The notes: a model not told the origin generated them from the sequence alone. A stretch of 64,000 nucleotides of DNA from Chlorocebus sabaeus (GCF_047675955.1 NC_132904.1:83271447-83335446), one strand, 5' to 3'. Positions 32,598 to 44,485 are shown, counted from the stretch's first letter. A program made the numbers and translations.

Positions 32598-33800
32598 AAA
32601 TTCCTCAACTTTAAACTTGATTTTGTGAATAGGGTTGTATTCAAATTCAAGCTGACTTAAAATATAAGTTTAAGGCAAAGTTAGTCTAACCTCAGCATAA
32701 TTTGATAATGAAGATCTAGTGGGCTTTCAGGAGAAATAACATTCAAATCATAATTACAGTTGAGGTTGGAATAATGGGGAGAGGGAAGGTCTGAGTGAGA
32801 TTTGAAATAAATCAGAATATAAAAATATGTCTTAAATGCACTTTTATATAAATGAAAATGAACCCTGTAAAGCAGAATGTGAAATTACTTTTTCCTTTAA
32901 GAGAGTTATTTATTTTTAGAACTTCCAGGAGCTTTATGGATTATCTCTAGTCCAGAAATAACAGGAAAGTTTCAACTTCCAGCATTGTTAGTGGGTGCCT
33001 AGGGCTCTATGTTAAATATTGTATTGGGCAGCCTCATCAGGCCTCAGCGAGGAGGGCCATGATTGATGAATGATGTTTGCCATGGCCAGGTGAGAATGTA
33101 GGTGGTGCAGGACTTGTGGAAGGATATGTGTGGAGGGACACGTTCCAGATGCCTCTCACGGATCCGGTCTAAACTACAATCTTGACAGCGGTAAAATCTT
33201 AGACTGCAGAGAAATTGTCTGCCAATAGTCACATGGATAGGTTGTGCCACAGCTAAAACAAAAGCTGTGCATGTGGATTCTCATTTTACACCTCCCTATC
33301 AATGGGAGTCATTTAAAAATGCATTACATGGTTCAGACACTGCCATATCCCTGATATATCTACAGGGATTGTGGGAGGGCATTAAAAAAAAAAAAGTTGT
33401 TTGCTGCTCACTCAGTGCTCTCTTGGGATGAGAGTATCTAATAGTGTCTGTTAAAACAGGTGGCTTTCTGGTAGATCTGATAGATTACTGATTCAGTCAA
33501 AGGTGAGGCCTCAGCAACTATATTTTTATCAAGAGCTCAGAAGGTCTGTGGACCACAGTTGAAAAACCCTGAGACAATATCTCGTTTCTTCCTGACAGTT
33601 ATGTTCCCTGGTTTTCCCACTTCACACTGTCCTTTTTACCACCTCTTCTGTCTATGGATCTCTTTCTCCTGTGTATATTTTTTGATGTTTTCTTGTTTCT
33701 TCTCCCACTTTTTGGTGCAGCTTCTCTTATTCCTGACTCTGGCTGCCATCATTGGCTGATGAAAGAGTTCCTTTTATTTATTTGGTGAATTGATCCATCA

Positions 33801-33830
33801 AGATTGTCTTCAGAGCTTTGAAGACAATCT
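33801..33830. repeat. small perfect inverted repeat
   Basis: AGATTGTCTTC and its complement GAAGACAATCT are separated by eight bases. 'gaagaca' recurs at once downstream, and AGACAA/TTGTCT (33835-33849) forms a second 6-bp stem. Confidence 0.85.
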
Positions 33831-33898
33831 TTGAAGACAAGTTTTGTCTTTGAAGTTTTCACCTATTGCCAACCACTCCCCCTGGAAGCTTGTTTCCT

Positions 33899-34675
33899 GT
33901 ACTGTTAAGAGCGTGGACCCTGAAGGCAGACTACCTGAATTCAAACCCTACCTTCACCTCTTATTGGCAGAGTGACCTTATGTAAATGACATCACTTCTG
34001 TGTCTCAGTTAACACATCTGTAAAATGGAAATCGTATCTACCTGTGATGGTTAGTTTTATGTGCCAACTTGACTGAGTCAGGGAATACCCAGACAGCTGG
34101 TAAAACATTATTTCTGAGTGTCTATGAGGGTGTGTCTGGAAGAGATTAGCATTTGAATCAGTAAAATGAGTCAAGAAGTTCTGCGTAGTCTCATCTGGAA
34201 TCATCCAATCCACTGAGGGCTCACTTAAATAGAATAAAAAGGCACAGGAAGGGTGCATTGTCACTCTGCTCTTGAGCCGGGACATCCATCTTCTCCTGCC
34301 CTTGGATATCAGAGCTCCTGGTTCTTGGATCTTCAGACTCTGGGACTTACACCCTAGCTCCCCTCTTTCTCAGGCCTTTGAACTCAGACTAAATCACACC
34401 ACTGGCTTACCTGGTGCTCCAACTTGCAGATGGTATATTGTGTGTTCTTTTTGGCTTCTGTAATTGCGTGAGCAAATTCCTATAATAAATCTCCTCTTGC
34501 GTATCTGTATATGTCCTGTTGGTTTTGTTTCTTTGGAGAACACTGACTAATATACTACCACATGATTGTTATGAAGATTAATTTAAATGAGTTAACAAAA
34601 GTTAAAGTGCTTAGAACAGGGTGTGGTATATTAAGGTGTTATGTAAGTTGTTGCTATTATTGTTATTTTTGGCTT
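33899..34675 (+). mobile_element. MIR SINE, forward, split by MLT2 LTR
   Basis: 33899-34042 reads 'gttaagagcgtggaccctga' and 'gtctcagttaacacatctgt'. 34560-34675 resumes with 'gattgttatgaagattaatt' and 'aagtgcttagaacagggtgt'. The halves join into one MIR when the LTR and one copy of CTACC are removed. Confidence 0.9.
34043..34554 (+). mobile_element. MLT2-like (ERVL) solo LTR, perfect 5-bp TSD
   Basis: Starts TGTGATGGTTAGTTTTATGT and ends 'cactgactaatata'. CTACC flanks it exactly (34038-34042, 34555-34559). 'tcctataataaatctcctct' supplies the LTR polyadenylation signal. The terminal CA has mutated to TA. There is no internal ERV sequence, so it is a solo LTR left by LTR-LTR recombination. Confidence 0.93.
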
Positions 34676-35824
34676 CATACTGTTTAAGGCTACCAGACAG
34701 TGGAGAATAAAATAACCAAGGCATTGTTATAGAAATAGCAATGTTATAGAAATTACAACTTAATCCAAGGCTCAATCAACCAATCATTTCACAGGTACCT
34801 CTGAGGGCCTTTCCAGTTCAGCAGCAAGCAGTAATGAAATGTTATGTGTGTGCTCAGGTGTGTTGTAGGACATACTTTTCCCCTCTGGAGATTATGACTG
34901 CCTTTTCTTAATAGAGTAGACATCTTCTGGAGTGTCTGCCCAGATCAAAATCACACCTCCCCACTCGCCCACACACATATGCCCACTCCCTCTCCAGCAG
35001 GCTTGATGTACAATGTGACCCCTTCCCTCCAGCTACTGACTAAACCAGGAGTAGCCACCTAACTCCAGCTGGGCCAATCCATTCTTTCCCTTATAGGTTA
35101 TTTTTGAGACCAGGAGTTTATACCTCTGAGGTCAGAAGTTGAATATAAATTTTGGGAGCTCTGGGGCAGCCATGTTCCCCACGATGTTGGGAAGTTGAAG
35201 CTGGCTTATCGACCGTAAGAAAGAAGCTGGACGATTCTGAGGGCTTCTCAGCCCTGAGTTCAGTATTCCCCTGAGCCTACCTGAATTCCACTAACTGGCT
35301 CTTGTCAGACACCCCTATAACCTCCTATTCTCTATTTCTCTTAATCTAGATACGTTTGTTTTTGTTTAAACCGGCAGAGATTTAGCATTTACTTTCCCTG
35401 GCAGTTGCTGTGAAATTTGTGGATTCTCTGACAAATCACCTCCAAGCCGACAAACAGAATCAAATAAAAACAGTATGTTTACCATATAAATATAGATTTG
35501 AGAACACTCCTCTATTCTCCTTACTCCCGATGCCCCACTCAACCAGATTACTGCCCTAGGCCATACCTCATGCAGAGTTTCTGGAGTGGCTGCTATTTAT
35601 AGGAACATCTGAGATAACTGGTCACAGAAAATCACCTAAGATTGATTTTGTTGATTTAAAAACAGCCTATGTGGAAAACTTAGCTGATTACATTGAGTGA
35701 TTCAATTTTATTAGCTGGTTAATAGGTAAACTGCATGAATAAATGTTTTGCGAAACATACCATTCTTCTGCTTTTCTCTGTTATTTCCATCTGGTTCCTC
35801 CACGCTTCTCCTCTGACATCAGAT
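34676..35824. other. unassigned, contains possible old transposon
   Basis: 35045-35400 has a feel I associate with repetitive DNA ('ctgggccaatccattctttc', 'ggggcagccatgttccccac'), but I cannot name the family. The rest looks single-copy. No gene seen. Confidence 0.3.
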
Positions 35825-36060
35825 AGTGGGAGAGAAAGGGCAAATGGGCTGCTCTAAGGACCAGATCACAGAGGGTCTCATGTACCATTGTCAGGACACT
35901 GGCTTTACTTGGAGAACAGTATTGCAAAAGCCACAGAGAAAAGAGAAAATGTAGCATGTGGAGCCCTGCAAGTATTTGGACTATGTGTAGAGAGATGAGA
36001 CCAGAGAGGTAGATAGGAGTTGGAAAACGACAGGCTTAGGAGAAAGGACATTGTCCTGAA
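35825..36060 (-). mobile_element. L2 LINE fragments, reverse
   Basis: 'aaggaccagatcacagaggg' (35857) and 'gagatgagaccagagaggta' (35991) are reverse L2 blocks. In one intact L2 their order would be the opposite, so these are two fragments or a rearranged copy. Confidence 0.5.
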
Positions 36061-36124
36061 GTAACAGAATACCATTTAGTCATGTTCAAATTTGCTAGAA
36101 GAAACACTTCTGTTTTCAGTATTT

Positions 36125-36245
36125 TTTAATTAAATATTTTTCTTTAGTATTCTCATTATAAGAAATCCAAATAGTTAAACAGTACATAGAATAAAAAATA
36201 GAAGTGTTCTTACGCCCATTGCCAAACTCCTCACCAGACATTAAC
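36125..36245 (-). mobile_element. L1M-like trace, reverse
   Basis: 'tataagaaatccaaatagtt' to 'tcttacgcccattgcc' resembles the beginning of reverse old-L1M 3' sequence. Short and weak. Confidence 0.3.
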
Positions 36246-36514
36246 TATCGTTTACAAAGTATATCTGAGAAAGCTTGGGTAGAAGATCCAGCACCCTGGG
36301 TTTGGTGACCATAGTTAGAGTACAAGTATTGTTTCCATGCAGCAAGATCCAAGAATGAAGAAGCATAGCTGATCATACATCCTAGATAACTCAAAGACCC
36401 CAAGGAACATCAACATTTGTTCAAAATACAGGAACAATGATGAATTTGCAGTGCCTCAATTACATAATCAGGAACCTCCCATATCACCGGCTAGAAATAA
36501 CTCGTCTGCCAGCT

Positions 36515-36620
36515 CATGACTAGGGAGAATATGGGCTCTGCAGTCACAGAGACCTGGGTTTGAATCCCAGCTCTTACAGGTAACTGTTGGCTTAACCTTT
36601 CTGTAACGCAGATTCCTTCT
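36515..36620 (+). mobile_element. MIR SINE, 5' half, forward
   Basis: 'tgggctctgcagtcacagag' and 'ctgggtttgaatcccagctc' are the tRNA-derived head of MIR. Confidence 0.85.
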
Positions 36621-36621
36621 C

Positions 36622-36765
36622 CATGTATTCAACCATGCAATAAATATTTATCCAGAGCCTTCTAAGTGTCAGACTTTGTGCCAGGCACAGAGGATCAGCA
36701 GAAAGAAACCCAGTCACTGCCGTCACGAAGCCAGCCTAATGAGAGAGACAGACGTTGAGTCAGAA
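36622..36765 (-). mobile_element. L2 LINE 3' end, reverse
   Basis: 'caataaatatttatccagag', 'gactttgtgccaggcacaga' and 'gcctaatgagagagacagac' are the reverse L2 terminus. Confidence 0.8.
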
Positions 36766-36796
36766 TTCACAAATTAATGTAAAACTGAAATTAAGA

Positions 36797-37050
36797 GGCT
36801 CTATAGTATAGAATTAAGAGCACAGAACCTGAAACAAGATTGTCTGAGTTCAAGGTCTGGTTCTTCCGCTTTCTACCTCAGTGTAACTTTGAGTAAGTAG
36901 GTATTTCCCTCTCTGTGTCTCTGTATCGTTATCTGTAAAATGGGGATAATATGAGTATATACCTCCACAGGGTTTTTACGGGATTAAATCTTGAAAAGTG
37001 CCTAGAATTGTGCTGGTACATAGTGCTATATAAGTATTCATCTTTATTTT
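36797..37050 (+). mobile_element. MIR SINE, forward, full length
   Basis: 'agtatagaattaagagcaca', 'gtctgagttcaaggtctggt', 'tatctgtaaaatggggataa' and 'gtacatagtgctatataagt' cover the whole MIR. Confidence 0.93.
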
Positions 37051-37671
37051 CACTAATTATAGTAAATGATATGGAGAAAAGATATACAGTGCAATATAGT
37101 TATGATAGAGGGGACTGACTACATCAGGAAGTTCAGGGAAGGCTTCCTGTGCCCGTTATTAAATTATTGTCTCATTGCTCCAAACCTACTCCTCTGTTGT
37201 CTGTGTTGCAATGTTGGGGCTGGAACCCTGTAAACCACATTGCAAACTGCCTTTATGCTTGGTTCTGCCAAGAGAGTACAATAGAGAGAGACCAAAAGCC
37301 TGGAAAAGAAAGAAGAAACTGGCTCCTTTCTGTCTACTTCCTGGGAGATTTCTGTGGCATCCTCTATCTGTGAGTGGCACCCAGGGAATGCTTCTTCACC
37401 TGGGCAGTAGCAGTTCTCTCCTGTGGCAACAACTCAGTGTAGTGAGCAGTTTTTCTGCTATTTGTAAAACCAGCCTCATCGCACCCTATCTCCTAGACAT
37501 CTGCACCAACCAGTTGGTACCCTCTCCTCAGAAGTCTGGGTCTCAGACCTCTTGGCCTCTTCTCTAATTTTCTGCCTTTTAATAATTCCAACTTTTGTCC
37601 CTGTAGACCTAAAGGTGGTAGGTACTTCCTAGAGTTGCTATCCCTGTGATACCTTAGAGCAGAGACTGTCA
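37051..37671. other. unassigned, with an L2 trace
   Basis: 'agttcagggaaggcttcctg' near 37130 is reverse L2. 37160-37620 has no firm family match. A 130-codon plus frame (37175-37567) is cysteine- and serine-rich with no domain and overlaps frames in other phases, so it is not called. Confidence 0.35.
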
Positions 37672-37852
37672 AACTTTTTCTGTAAAGGGCCAGATAGTGA
37701 ATATTTCAAACTTGGTGGGCCACATAAAAACTTTGTTGCATTTTCTTTCTAACAAGCTTTATAAAGGTAAAATCCATTCTTAGCTCACCAGTCATACAAA
37801 TAGGCCATGAACTGAATTTGGCCCATGGGCCACAGTTTGCCAATCTCAGCTT
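37672..37852. mobile_element. hAT-Charlie non-autonomous DNA transposon
   Basis: One end reads 'tctgtaaagggccagatagt' and the other 'ggcccatgggccacagtttg', a widespread hAT-Charlie MITE pattern. The ends are imperfect inverted repeats. I cannot fix the MER name by eye. Confidence 0.75.
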
Positions 37853-37984
37853 AAGGTTTTTCTTTTTCTTCTGTTACCTGGCCAACAACTTTGCACTTGT
37901 TTAATCATTCATTATATTATATCCCCTCTGTTTCAAATAGCTGGTGTGGTTTTTGTCTCCTGCCTAGACCCTGACTGGCATATT

Positions 37985-38285
37985 TTCCTTGGGATCTGAA
38001 GGAAGAGTTGGAACTAAGTAGGTAAAGGGTGATAGGAGAATTTGGAGGTGGAAAGAGGGAGAAGGGTTTCCCAAAAGAGGAAAGTAAGTGCATAAATGCC
38101 CTGCAGTGGAAAGAAGCAAGGCTCACTTAAGAACTGCTGTGGTCAGAGCAGACAGAACTACCGGCAGCATGGGGTCAGCCCATGCAAGACCTCGGAGACA
38201 ATGTTAGAGATTTGGCTTTCTATTCCAAAAGCTCTGGAAAGTTGAGAAGGGTTTTAAGAACATGGGTTATAGGCTCCTATTTGTA
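37985..38285 (-). mobile_element. L2 LINE fragment, reverse
   Basis: 'gcaagacctcggagacaatg' and 'gttgagaagggttttaagaa' with the preceding purine-rich block follow reverse L2 order. Confidence 0.55.
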
Positions 38286-38309
38286 TTTTGAAAATATCTT
38301 CATGGGTAA

Positions 38310-38395
38310 AATAGAGTGTGGCAAGGATTAAATGATCTAACACTTAGAAAACAACTTGTATAAATCTAATAGATGCTCAAGAAATCTCAATTTCT
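38310..38395 (+). mobile_element. MIR SINE, 3' part, forward
   Basis: 'gtggcaaggattaaatgatc' and 'aatctaatagatgctcaaga' are the 3' half of MIR. Confidence 0.55.
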
Positions 38396-39460
38396 CATTT
38401 TTATCTCCTTTCTGTACCATGGCTATAAGGACTGTTGCAGGATTTCTGACAAAATTGCAACCAAATTTGCTTGCCCTTTGTGGTTTTCAACTTTGGCTTT
38501 TCAAAGTTGGCTTTTTCAAATAGTGAAAGTCTTTCTATCCATATGCATACAAATATTAAGTGTATTTTCTTTATTCTTGTCTTGCCCAAGACCGTGAATA
38601 TAATTTTTCAATCAGACACACAATGAAGTTACCAAGATTCTGAGAATCATGTACACACCCATTTGGCAAGCACAGTCTTGGCAGCTTTTCTGCTGATTTA
38701 TGAAGTCTGCCCACTCTCCTTACTCTGAAGGATTCAGTATCAACCTCAAAATCACAACCCTCAGGACCCAGTGAATATCCTTAAGGCCCCTCTGCCAAGG
38801 CCATCTCACTGGCAGATTTAATGTGCAGCAGAAGCCTTCATACTTGTACTAAAGAAAAAGCACAGGAAGCTGAATGTGGGGCAAGAGGCCTGTGGGCTCG
38901 CAAGGAAAGGGTGGCTTCAGTTACACCACGTATAAGCAATTCCCAGTTTCAGATGTAAAAGCAGAATGGCTTCTGGAATCAATTAAGATGGAAATATCAC
39001 CCTTTCCAGGATGTCTATGCTTCCAGCTGAAGTCCCCCCACCCTCCATGTCCAGTCTCCGTGTGTGCGGTCCTGTGCTACGCGGCCTGAGAGAATACAAA
39101 GAAGAACAGCAACAGGTCCTGCCCTCCGGTGCAGATGATTCAATGGGGAAGATGGTAGACATCTTTTGGGTGCTTGCATCTCAGACTCTGAGAGAACTTA
39201 TACTCTATCTGGAGAGTTAAGATTTAAGTTCATAAAATAATTACATGCCAGTATATAGGAGTCAATCCTTTGGCTCCCACTGTGAGACACAGTCAGTGTG
39301 GCGTGTAGTTCCCAGCCTTGGCTGAATTCCCTTGCCTGCCTCCATCTCCAGCCTCCTCCCAATACTTCGGGAGACGCTGGAGCCCGTTCTGGGCCCTACT
39401 CCTGGGGCAGCAGATGTTTAAGCAGCTCCATCTCCCCCATCTAAGATGTTATTTCTGTCT
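38396..39460. other. single-copy sequence, no gene seen
   Basis: No repeat or gene recognised. 'tttggcttttcaaa' and 'ttggctttttcaaa' form a small local direct repeat near 38492. Confidence 0.45.
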
Positions 39461-39468
39461 TTCCTAAG

Positions 39469-39644
39469 CAGTTGTTCTCAGTTTTGGCTGCATATTTGTG
39501 TTACTTGGGGAGCTTTTAAAAATTCTGATGCCTAGGCCGCAAGCTAGACCGATTTGTTCAGAATCTCTGCAGGTGAGACGGCCATTAGTATTTTTAAAAA
39601 TTTCTCAAATGACTGTAAAGTGCAGTCAAGGCTGAGAATCAGTG
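39469..39644. mobile_element. hAT-Charlie MITE with inverted ends
   Basis: Starts CAGTTGTTCTCAGTTTTGGC and ends 'aaggctgagaatcagtg', imperfect terminal inverted repeats of the MER5/Charlie type. TTCCTAAG before and TCCTACAG after (39645-39652) are compatible with a decayed 8-bp hAT target duplication. Confidence 0.75.
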
Positions 39645-39799
39645 TCCTACAGTGGCTCTGTCCTCGTAGACTATTTGATACTAAAGTCTATTTTCTGATC
39701 TAGACATCAGTCTTACCTGGAAGCTCTTAATAATGTTTCTGTTCCTGCCTAGGAACTCTGCTCCTTTCTAGGTAATGGGTTAGGTAACCACGTCAGAAA

Positions 39800-39905
39800 A
39801 TGGAAATACAGACTTTAGATTCATGCAGACCACAGTTGCAACTCTTGCACTGGGTAGGCCTTGACTCAATTATGGGGCCTGTGAGCTTCAGTTTCATAGT
39901 CCTAC
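39800..39905 (+). mobile_element. MIR SINE fragment, forward
   Basis: 'agattcatgcagaccacagt' and 'ggggcctgtgagcttcagtt' fit a diverged MIR. Low certainty. Confidence 0.4.
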
Positions 39906-42480
39906 TTCCAGAAAAGTCTATAAGGAAGAAGGAGAAACTTCACATGGAGAGAAACCTCTAAATCTAGTATTGACAAGCAAGGGATGGAAAAATCAAAGAT
40001 AAAGAAAGTGCTGTGCTTGTCAGCTGATTCTCCCAAGGCACAGAACCAGTCTGCTCTTCTTCCTCGCGGTCTTGCATTAACAATTCCAATTAAACAGGGT
40101 CTGCAAAGAGAGGCCTGGGAGCTACATGCATGCCCCTTGTTCCTGCAAAACCTAACTGGTGATACAGAGAATTCAATGGGTCTGACTAATGATTTGTCTT
40201 TTGGGGAAAGAAAACCCAGGCCTGGAAACTGGAACCCTGCTATCTTTCTCACCAGGTCATGAGAATGTCTAGCATCTCGAGTTCATGTCCCTGAACTTGT
40301 ATTCCTTTGTCATAACATTCAGAGCAGCTGGACTATTCCCAGAGGCATGGCTTTGTCTGTGGGGTTTCAAAACACATTTCGAGAGAAAGATGCAGGGTTC
40401 GCACTCATTTATTTGTTTTCCTAAAGAAGCCCTTAACTTAAAAACAGTTTTTAAAAACAGAGAAACAAATCTCTTTTGCTGAAGAAGGGAGGTTGACTAA
40501 ATATGTTTTGGGTAAGACCCTCCCCCTCCCCCGTGGGTAAAGTACACATTTCTCCCACCAGGAACTGGTATACTTATACTGGTTACAACTCCCTTCATCA
40601 CTTGGAGCCTGAGGCACCGTATGAAGATAAAACTACTTGAAGTTTTACTCTCTGAGAGAAAACATATCAGCCAGTCTACGCTGTCCTCCAATATTAAAGT
40701 CAACTCTTCCTGTCTTGGGTATCTTCTGTGTCTTGGTGTCCCATTGTTTGTTTCCAGAGTTCAAGAGTAGCCCTGCGGACACAGGCCAGGGGTATTTGAG
40801 GCTTTGAGCAAAGCAGCCATTCTTATCTAATGAGGCAGCTTACAGAACTTACCCTGCTAGCTGGGCTTACTACCACCTACCCGCTACTGCCAGGTGCCTC
40901 ACTAGCAGCTTAGATGGCTGAGAACTTGTGATTGAAGTTGGATGTAAATAACAGTCTAAATGTGCACTGTTGAGGTTTAATTCTGCTATACCTGCACCAT
41001 GACAGTGAGGCGGTATGAAGCATGTAGAAGAGGAAACTGAGTCTGAATAATGCCTACACAAGCACTTGTTTCAGAACTGTAGACCTGGAGGAACTTCGGA
41101 GGTTCTGCAGTGATTTACTTGCCACCAACAACAGAGATCTACATCCCCTGATGAACCTTTTGTTGTTTTGATCTATTTTACATACAATAGGTCCCCCCCA
41201 GAAATGTTCTTTTGAAGAAGAGAGTTCAAGGCCATGCTAATAACATATGAGCTAAAGGTTTGAGTTACCTCTATTATCAATAAAGGGAAAAAGCAAGCAG
41301 CAGAAACGTTAATTTCTGGTCACGAGGCCCTGACCGACAGCATTTGTTTGAAGTATTTTCCGAACGCAGCTGGACTCGGCAGGCTCCGACTCCAGTGACA
41401 TCTCTGGGGGCCTGACACCTGAGTGGGTTTGGTCTCCAGAGCCTCTCCTCTATCCTTCATGATGTTATGGATTGTGCTGTCTCTGGGTTTCCACGAAACA
41501 GAGCACCGGGAATGTGTTCCTGGCCTTTTCTTTGCTACAGAGTTTAAACAGCCACAAGTGCTTTACACACAAGCTTCCAAACCCAAAGGCAACATCATAA
41601 TTTTAGGTAAAAACCAAACCTCCTGCAGTGTTTGCCTCAAACAAGTCCAAATGCCAAGAGAAATCAAAAGGATGAAGCAGATTTGATCAAATCAGGCCCG
41701 TGGTCTGGAGACAACACACTCTTCGGCATCTTCTCGGAATACCAACCCCCAGTGTCTCCTCAGAAGCTGTTGTTATTCTTGAACGACCATGTTACTAAGT
41801 GTGAGTAGAACGTTAGAAACCTGAGTCAGGACTTTCAAAGGCTGAGGCCAGTGCCCGTGCAGTGCCGCACAGAGTGTGCAGGCAGTGGGGAGGCAGTGAA
41901 GGTTTGAAAGGGAGCCATAGCTAATCAGGAGCCCCTGAGGAAACCTGGAAAGGAGCAGGGTGAGAGAGGGTCGGTGGTTAGATGATATTTGTGGAAGTCT
42001 CATTTCCGATGGAGGCGGCAGGGATGGCGGGAAGGACGTAAATGGGGGAGGGCTGGGGTGGGAGGATCAACCGAGTCACAGATGAGCCCAGGTCTGGGCC
42101 CTGAGGCCCTGGGAAACATGAGGTTGGAGGAACTGCTGGATTAGGGGAAGGATGCTATGTACTGAATTGCAGATGTTAGGTTGAACAAAATCTCTCTTAA
42201 CAAGCAGTTACAAAATAGTGGTCATGGAGCTTGGCCTGAAGAGCTATAGCCAGTAAGTTCCAAAACTTGAATTGAACACAGGGATTTCCAATTTTGATGC
42301 CCAGTGGTCACAGTCCCTGTACTCTCCTGCCTCCCCCTTCTCTGCACATAAATGTCTTGGTGAGATGTAGCTCATTAGGAGGGATAGATAAGTTACAGAT
42401 CTAAGTTGGGGTCTTCCAAAGCTAAGGTCAGTCCACCTATAAAATTGCCTGTAACTTGTAGGCAGTGACAAGAATGTGAG
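39906..42480. other. 2.6-kb repeat-poor single-copy region
   Basis: No interspersed repeat firmly recognised; a weak L2-like trace may lie at 41870-41960. Frames at 39902-40262 overlap on opposite strands and lack domains. The block 41160-41420 is denser in CpG and short motif-like words than its surroundings. No exon can be argued. Confidence 0.45.
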
Positions 42481-42524
42481 AGAACTAGTGCCACACTCAT
42501 AAGAAAACCGTGGGCAATGAAGGG

Positions 42525-42665
42525 GTTTTAGTGGTTCCCAAATCCAAATACATATCAGAATCTCCTTGGTGAACTTAAAAAAAAAATTCTTTAGCTCCTT
42601 CTCTGACCTAATAGATCAGACTGACTTGTTTATAAAACTCCTCAGATAATTCTGATGCATCTAGA
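42525..42665. mobile_element. hAT-Charlie MITE (MER5-like), degraded
   Basis: 'tggttcccaaatccaaatac', 'atcagaatctccttggtgaa' and 'agataattctgatgcatcta' match a decayed MER5-type element. Confidence 0.55.
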
Positions 42666-42715
42666 GCCATGGGCATAACAAAGACAATTTGAGTGAAGCT
42701 TTAAAAATAACAGGC

Positions 42716-43215
42716 AATAATAATAACAGGCATGGCACATTGGATGCCTATGGGCTGCCAGGCGTTGTTCTGATAGCTATAAATTATTATTTTGAGATCG
42801 AGTTTTACTCTTGTCACCCAGGCTGGAGTATAGTGGCACAATCTCAGCTCACTGCAACCTCCGCCTCTCGGGTTCAAGCAATTCTCCTGGCTTAGCCTTC
42901 TGAATAGCGGGGATTACAGGCACCCACCACCATGACTGGCTAAGTTTTGTATTTTTAGTAGAAAGAGGGTTTCATCGTGTTGGCCAGGCTGGTCTCGAAC
43001 TCCTGACCTCAGGTGATCCTCCTGCCTCAGCCTCCCAAAGGGCTGGGATTACAGGTGTGAGCCAACACGCCCAGCCAAATTATTTTATTTCACCTATATG
43101 AAGAAGACTGCAGATGAAGAAACTGAGGCTTAAAGAGGCTAAGTACCTTGCCCATGGACACATAGTGGCTGTGATTCCAGCTCAGACCTGCCTGACTCCA
43201 ACAGCGTAGTGGTGT
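42716..43215 (-). mobile_element. MIR SINE, reverse, split by Alu
   Basis: The 3' part, 42716-42790, reads 'atgggctgccaggcgttgtt'. The remainder, 43089-43215, reads 'gcagatgaagaaactgaggc' and 'cagacctgcctgactccaac'. An AluS separates the halves. Confidence 0.82.
42791..43076 (-). mobile_element. AluS, reverse, inside MIR
   Basis: From 'ttgagatcgagttttactct' to 'gtgagccaacacgcccagcc'. The A-tail has been almost lost. AAATTATT at 42781-42788 and 43077-43084 is the target duplication. Confidence 0.93.
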
Positions 43216-44292
43216 GGACTGGAGACCTCTAGAAGTGCTGTGTTCAAGGGCTGCTGGGTGCAAGAGAGTACAGCCTGAGCAGAGGGCCTCTGGGAGAGCG
43301 GCTTCACAGGGGCCTCACAGTTTGCTGGGGAAGTAGTGGGGAACTGCCTGATTTGACAGCCTAAATGGGGGAGTAAAGAAGGGAGACAAAATGGCCGAGG
43401 GGAGCTGGGTAGAGCAGGCTCTGGAACCAGGTATCTCAGACTCGCTTCCCTGTGCCTGCTTCTGCCTGTTCCTCACACTACAGCCAAGAAGATATATTCT
43501 TTTACTTTAGCAGGGTTTCCTGAAAAGAACATGGACTTGGGAATTAGTCCTCAGAATTCCAGTCTTGACTGTACTGCTGAAGACCCTGCCTCCTTCAGAC
43601 ATTAGTATCCATGTCTGCAAAATGAGGAACAGCCCTGGACATCATCCTCAGGCCCCTCCAGCACTGCATACACCGATTCTCTGGCCATGTGTTGGAGAAC
43701 CTGCTATATGTGTGACAGCCTGCATTGCGAAGGAGGGGACAGACGAGGCCACAGGGGCACAACTGCGCTCCAGAGACCTTGGGTGGGCCCAAGTGTGGTG
43801 AGTGGTAGTGAAGGCCATGGTTTCCTTCAGGGCAACCCAGGGTGCTCTGCAGCCACATGAATCTCTCCTGGGCACTGGTCCTCCATGGAAGCCCCAGGCC
43901 CTGGGGCAGGGCTGTATGGACAGGAAACATACAGTGAGGAAGGGCTTTCAGAATCCGCATCCCTTAGTCCTCATGCATGAGTCAGCCACCATGGCTGGAT
44001 GGTAGCACTTAGTCATTCTCCTCCCGAGTACCGCACAGCCCCTGTGCCCAGGGACACAGAGTCAGGATGTCGAGGGTTCCCACAGAAAACTGCTGTGGGT
44101 CTGATATGCATTTCAGTAATGACCACTGAGTCACCATCCAGCATTGTGTGGCCAGGCTGAGGGTTTGGTTGCTTATTCTCTAGCCACAGAAGCTCCTCTC
44201 TGTAAAGTCCAAGGCCACATTATAGTCTCCAAGCAGCTCATTCACCCACAAGAGAGATGTGACCAAGGACATAAGCACAGTGACAGACTGAC
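43216..44292. other. single-copy, relatively GC-rich, no gene seen
   Basis: 43600-44000 contains several overlapping frames of 65-121 codons on both strands, a consequence of higher GC. None has a domain or favourable codon pattern. A weak MIR trace may lie at 43555-43660. Confidence 0.4.
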
Positions 44293-44485
44293 ATTTAGTC
44301 ACTTACTATTTGCTAGGTACTTTCCTGGGCTTTGTGTGTTTTGATTAACTCTCCTTTGCAGATCAGGAAACCGAGTACAACATGCTTACATAATTGGCCC
44401 AAGGGTGCCACAGTCTAGGGAGGCAAAGCCAGAATCTGAACCCAGGTAATGCTGCTTCTAGAGCCCGTGCTGTTAAATGCCACAT
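44293..44485 (-). mobile_element. MIR SINE, reverse
   Basis: 'acttactatttgctaggtac', 'tttgcagatcaggaaaccga' and 'tctgaacccaggtaatgctg' are in reverse MIR order. Confidence 0.85.

Larger units (their letters stand above)
31173..33898. other. 2.7-kb repeat-poor single-copy region
   Basis: No interspersed repeat recognised. It contains a pyrimidine-rich tract (32500-32597) and small palindromes near 33801-33855. Frames are short and unremarkable. Function unknown; regulatory use is possible but not shown. Confidence 0.5.

Noticed and set aside
37175..37567. 130-codon plus-strand frame
   Set aside because: Composition is serine-, leucine- and cysteine-rich with no motif, and it overlaps frames in other phases over probable old repeat DNA.
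43595..43960. Overlapping frames of 75-121 codons on both strands
   Set aside because: Higher local GC lowers stop-codon density. The frames conflict with each other and none has a domain.
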